NCBI GenBank assembly: GCA_036272815.1
Contig: DATAYA010000035.1
Location: 1 to 17,939, forward strand
Direction: 5' to 3'
Origin: DATAYA01 sp036272815
GTDB taxonomy: Bacteria; Pseudomonadota; Alphaproteobacteria; Acetobacterales; Acetobacteraceae
DNA length: 17,939 nucleotides
Position 1 is the first letter of the stretch. Every line of letters starts with the position of its first letter. Position numbers and translations under genes: made by a program. This document shows, in pieces, positions 17,029 to 17,939 of this stretch. The notes beneath the pieces were generated by a model. That model had not been told where the DNA came from, ran no database searches, and saw nothing but the letters and a program-made list of their open reading frames with translations.

Positions 17029-17939
17029 TCAGCCCTCGATCTTGGAGAAATCGGCGACGCGGTTCATCACGCGGCGGACGCGCGCGAGCAGGCGGAGGCG
17101 GTTGCGGCGCAGGTCGGGGTCGGGGTCGTTGACGGTGACGCTGTCGAAGAAGGCGTCGAGCGGCGAGCGCAGGGCGGCAAGGTCGCGCATGGCGCCGGCG
17201 AAATCCTCCGAGGCTAGGCGGGCTGCCATCGCCGGCTCGATCGCGTCGAGCGCGTCGGCAAGCGTCCGCTCCTCGGGCTCGCGGAACTCATCGCGGTCGG
17301 GGGCGCCATCGTGCGGGCCGTCCTTTCGTTCCTCGATGCGCAGGATGTTCGCGGCGCGGCGATAGGCGACGAGGAGGTTCGTGCCGTCCTCGGTCCTGAG
17401 CAGGGACGCGATCGCATCGCTGCGCGCCAGCAGCCGCACGAGGTCGTCGTCGTCGCTCGCGGCGAAGGCGGCGGCGAGCACGTCATGGCGAGCACCCTCG
17501 GCACGATGTTGCACGCGGAGGCGGTCGGCGATGAACGCCAAGACCTCTGAGACGAGCGGATCGGAGTCGCTCACCGGCAGAAGACGGATCGCCTCAAGCG
17601 CGTCTTTGAGCACGCTGCGCAATGGAACACGGATACCGTTGTCGCGAATGATCCTGATGATACCAAGCGCGGCGCGACGAACCGCGTACGGGTCGCTGGA
17701 TCCGGTCGGTTTGTCGCCGGCGCAAAACATCCCGACAACCAGGTCGGTTCTGTCGGCGAGCGCGACGGCCACGGAAACGGGTGTGCGCGGACCATCGTCG
17801 GATGCGCCGCGCGGCAAGTAGTGATCCCGGATCGCATCGGCCACCGCCTGATCCTCGCCGTCGTGCAGCGCGTAGTAGCGGCCCATGATGCCCTGTAGCT
17901 CGGGGAACTCTCCAACCATGCCGGAGGTCAGGTCGGCCT
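17029..17939 (-). CDS. glyS: Glycyl-tRNA synthetase beta subunit (C-terminal part, runs off window)
   Basis: GlyS is the beta subunit of the alpha2-beta2 glycyl-tRNA synthetase and contributes tRNA binding. The visible 302 residues begin in the middle of the protein; the frame is open to the window edge (first whole codon at 17937). The segment MVGEFPELQGIMGRYYAL is a strong family signature, with TPVSVAVALADRTDLVVGMF and DKPTGSSDPYAVRRAALGII after it. The C-terminal anticodon-binding helical domain (DALR-like) ends with FFDSVTVNDPDPDLRRNRLR and DFSKIEG, both typical GlyS features. The stop at 17029 is 5 nt from ppdK. The glyS-ppdK order is common in alphaproteobacteria (from memory). Confidence 0.97.
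   Translation of the reverse strand, partial: ADLTSGMVGEFPELQGIMGRYYALHDGEDQAVADAIRDHYLPRGASDDGPRTPVSVAVALADRTDLVVGMFCAGDKPTGSSDPYAVRRAALGIIRIIRDNGIRVPLRSVLKDALEAIRLLPVSDSDPLVSEVLAFIADRLRVQHRAEGARHDVLAAAFAASDDDDLVRLLARSDAIASLLRTEDGTNLLVAYRRAANILRIEERKDGPHDGAPDRDEFREPEERTLADALDAIEPAMAARLASEDFAGAMRDLAALRSPLDAFFDSVTVNDPDPDLRRNRLRLLARVRRVMNRVADFSKIEG

Overview
The window is GC-rich DNA (about 70% G+C, strong GC3 bias) from an alphaproteobacterium, most likely in or near the Rhodospirillales/Acetobacteraceae. The evidence is the division-cluster start mraZ-rsmH-ftsL next to rnpB, the FtsL and MraZ sequences, and the neighbouring pair glyS-ppdK. Taxonomy is inferred from protein recognition only. 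No tRNA, rRNA, IS element, integrase or CRISPR array is visible; this looks like ordinary chromosome with a few accessory gene groups.

Layout. (1) 1-1708, minus strand: mraZ, rsmH and the N-terminal part of ftsL, joined by 4-nt overlaps. Upstream lies a ladder of TGGGN repeats at a 10-nt period (1846-1890), a candidate MraZ operator over a candidate promoter. (2) About 2101-2504, minus: RNase P RNA. (3) 2626-4736, minus: an OmpR-type response regulator and its EnvZ-like sensor kinase. (4) 4922-6460, plus: an AlkA-type DNA glycosylase followed by a crotonase-fold protein that lacks both classical hydratase glutamates. (5) 6543-10271, plus: a small ORF, then four genes linked by ATGA overlaps: an acyl-CoA-dehydrogenase-fold flavoprotein, a PIG-L zinc deacetylase, a NodS-like methyltransferase and a family-2 glycosyltransferase. 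(6) 10329-11894, plus: a Rieske [2Fe-2S] domain fused to a pyridine-nucleotide-disulfide-type reductase. (7) 11914-14159, minus and convergent with the previous gene: a polysaccharide-deacetylase-family protein and a family-4 glycosyltransferase. (8) 14354-17939, minus: ppdK and the C-terminal part of glyS.

How the genes may work together. The most interesting block is 6723-10271. It codes for a deacetylase that could expose an amine on an N-acetylated sugar, a methyltransferase resembling the N-methyltransferase NodS, a glycosyltransferase, and a flavoenzyme whose C-terminal region looks more like acyl-CoA-dehydrogenase-fold monooxygenases than like fatty-acid dehydrogenases. The order suggests a short pathway that trims, methylates, oxidises and attaches a small amino-sugar or amine-containing compound. 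The gene set resembles a co-occurring group seen in other proteobacterial genomes (from memory), but I know of no assigned product. The Rieske reductase downstream could be an electron donor, and the deacetylase/GT4 pair facing it belongs to a separate surface-glycan type function.
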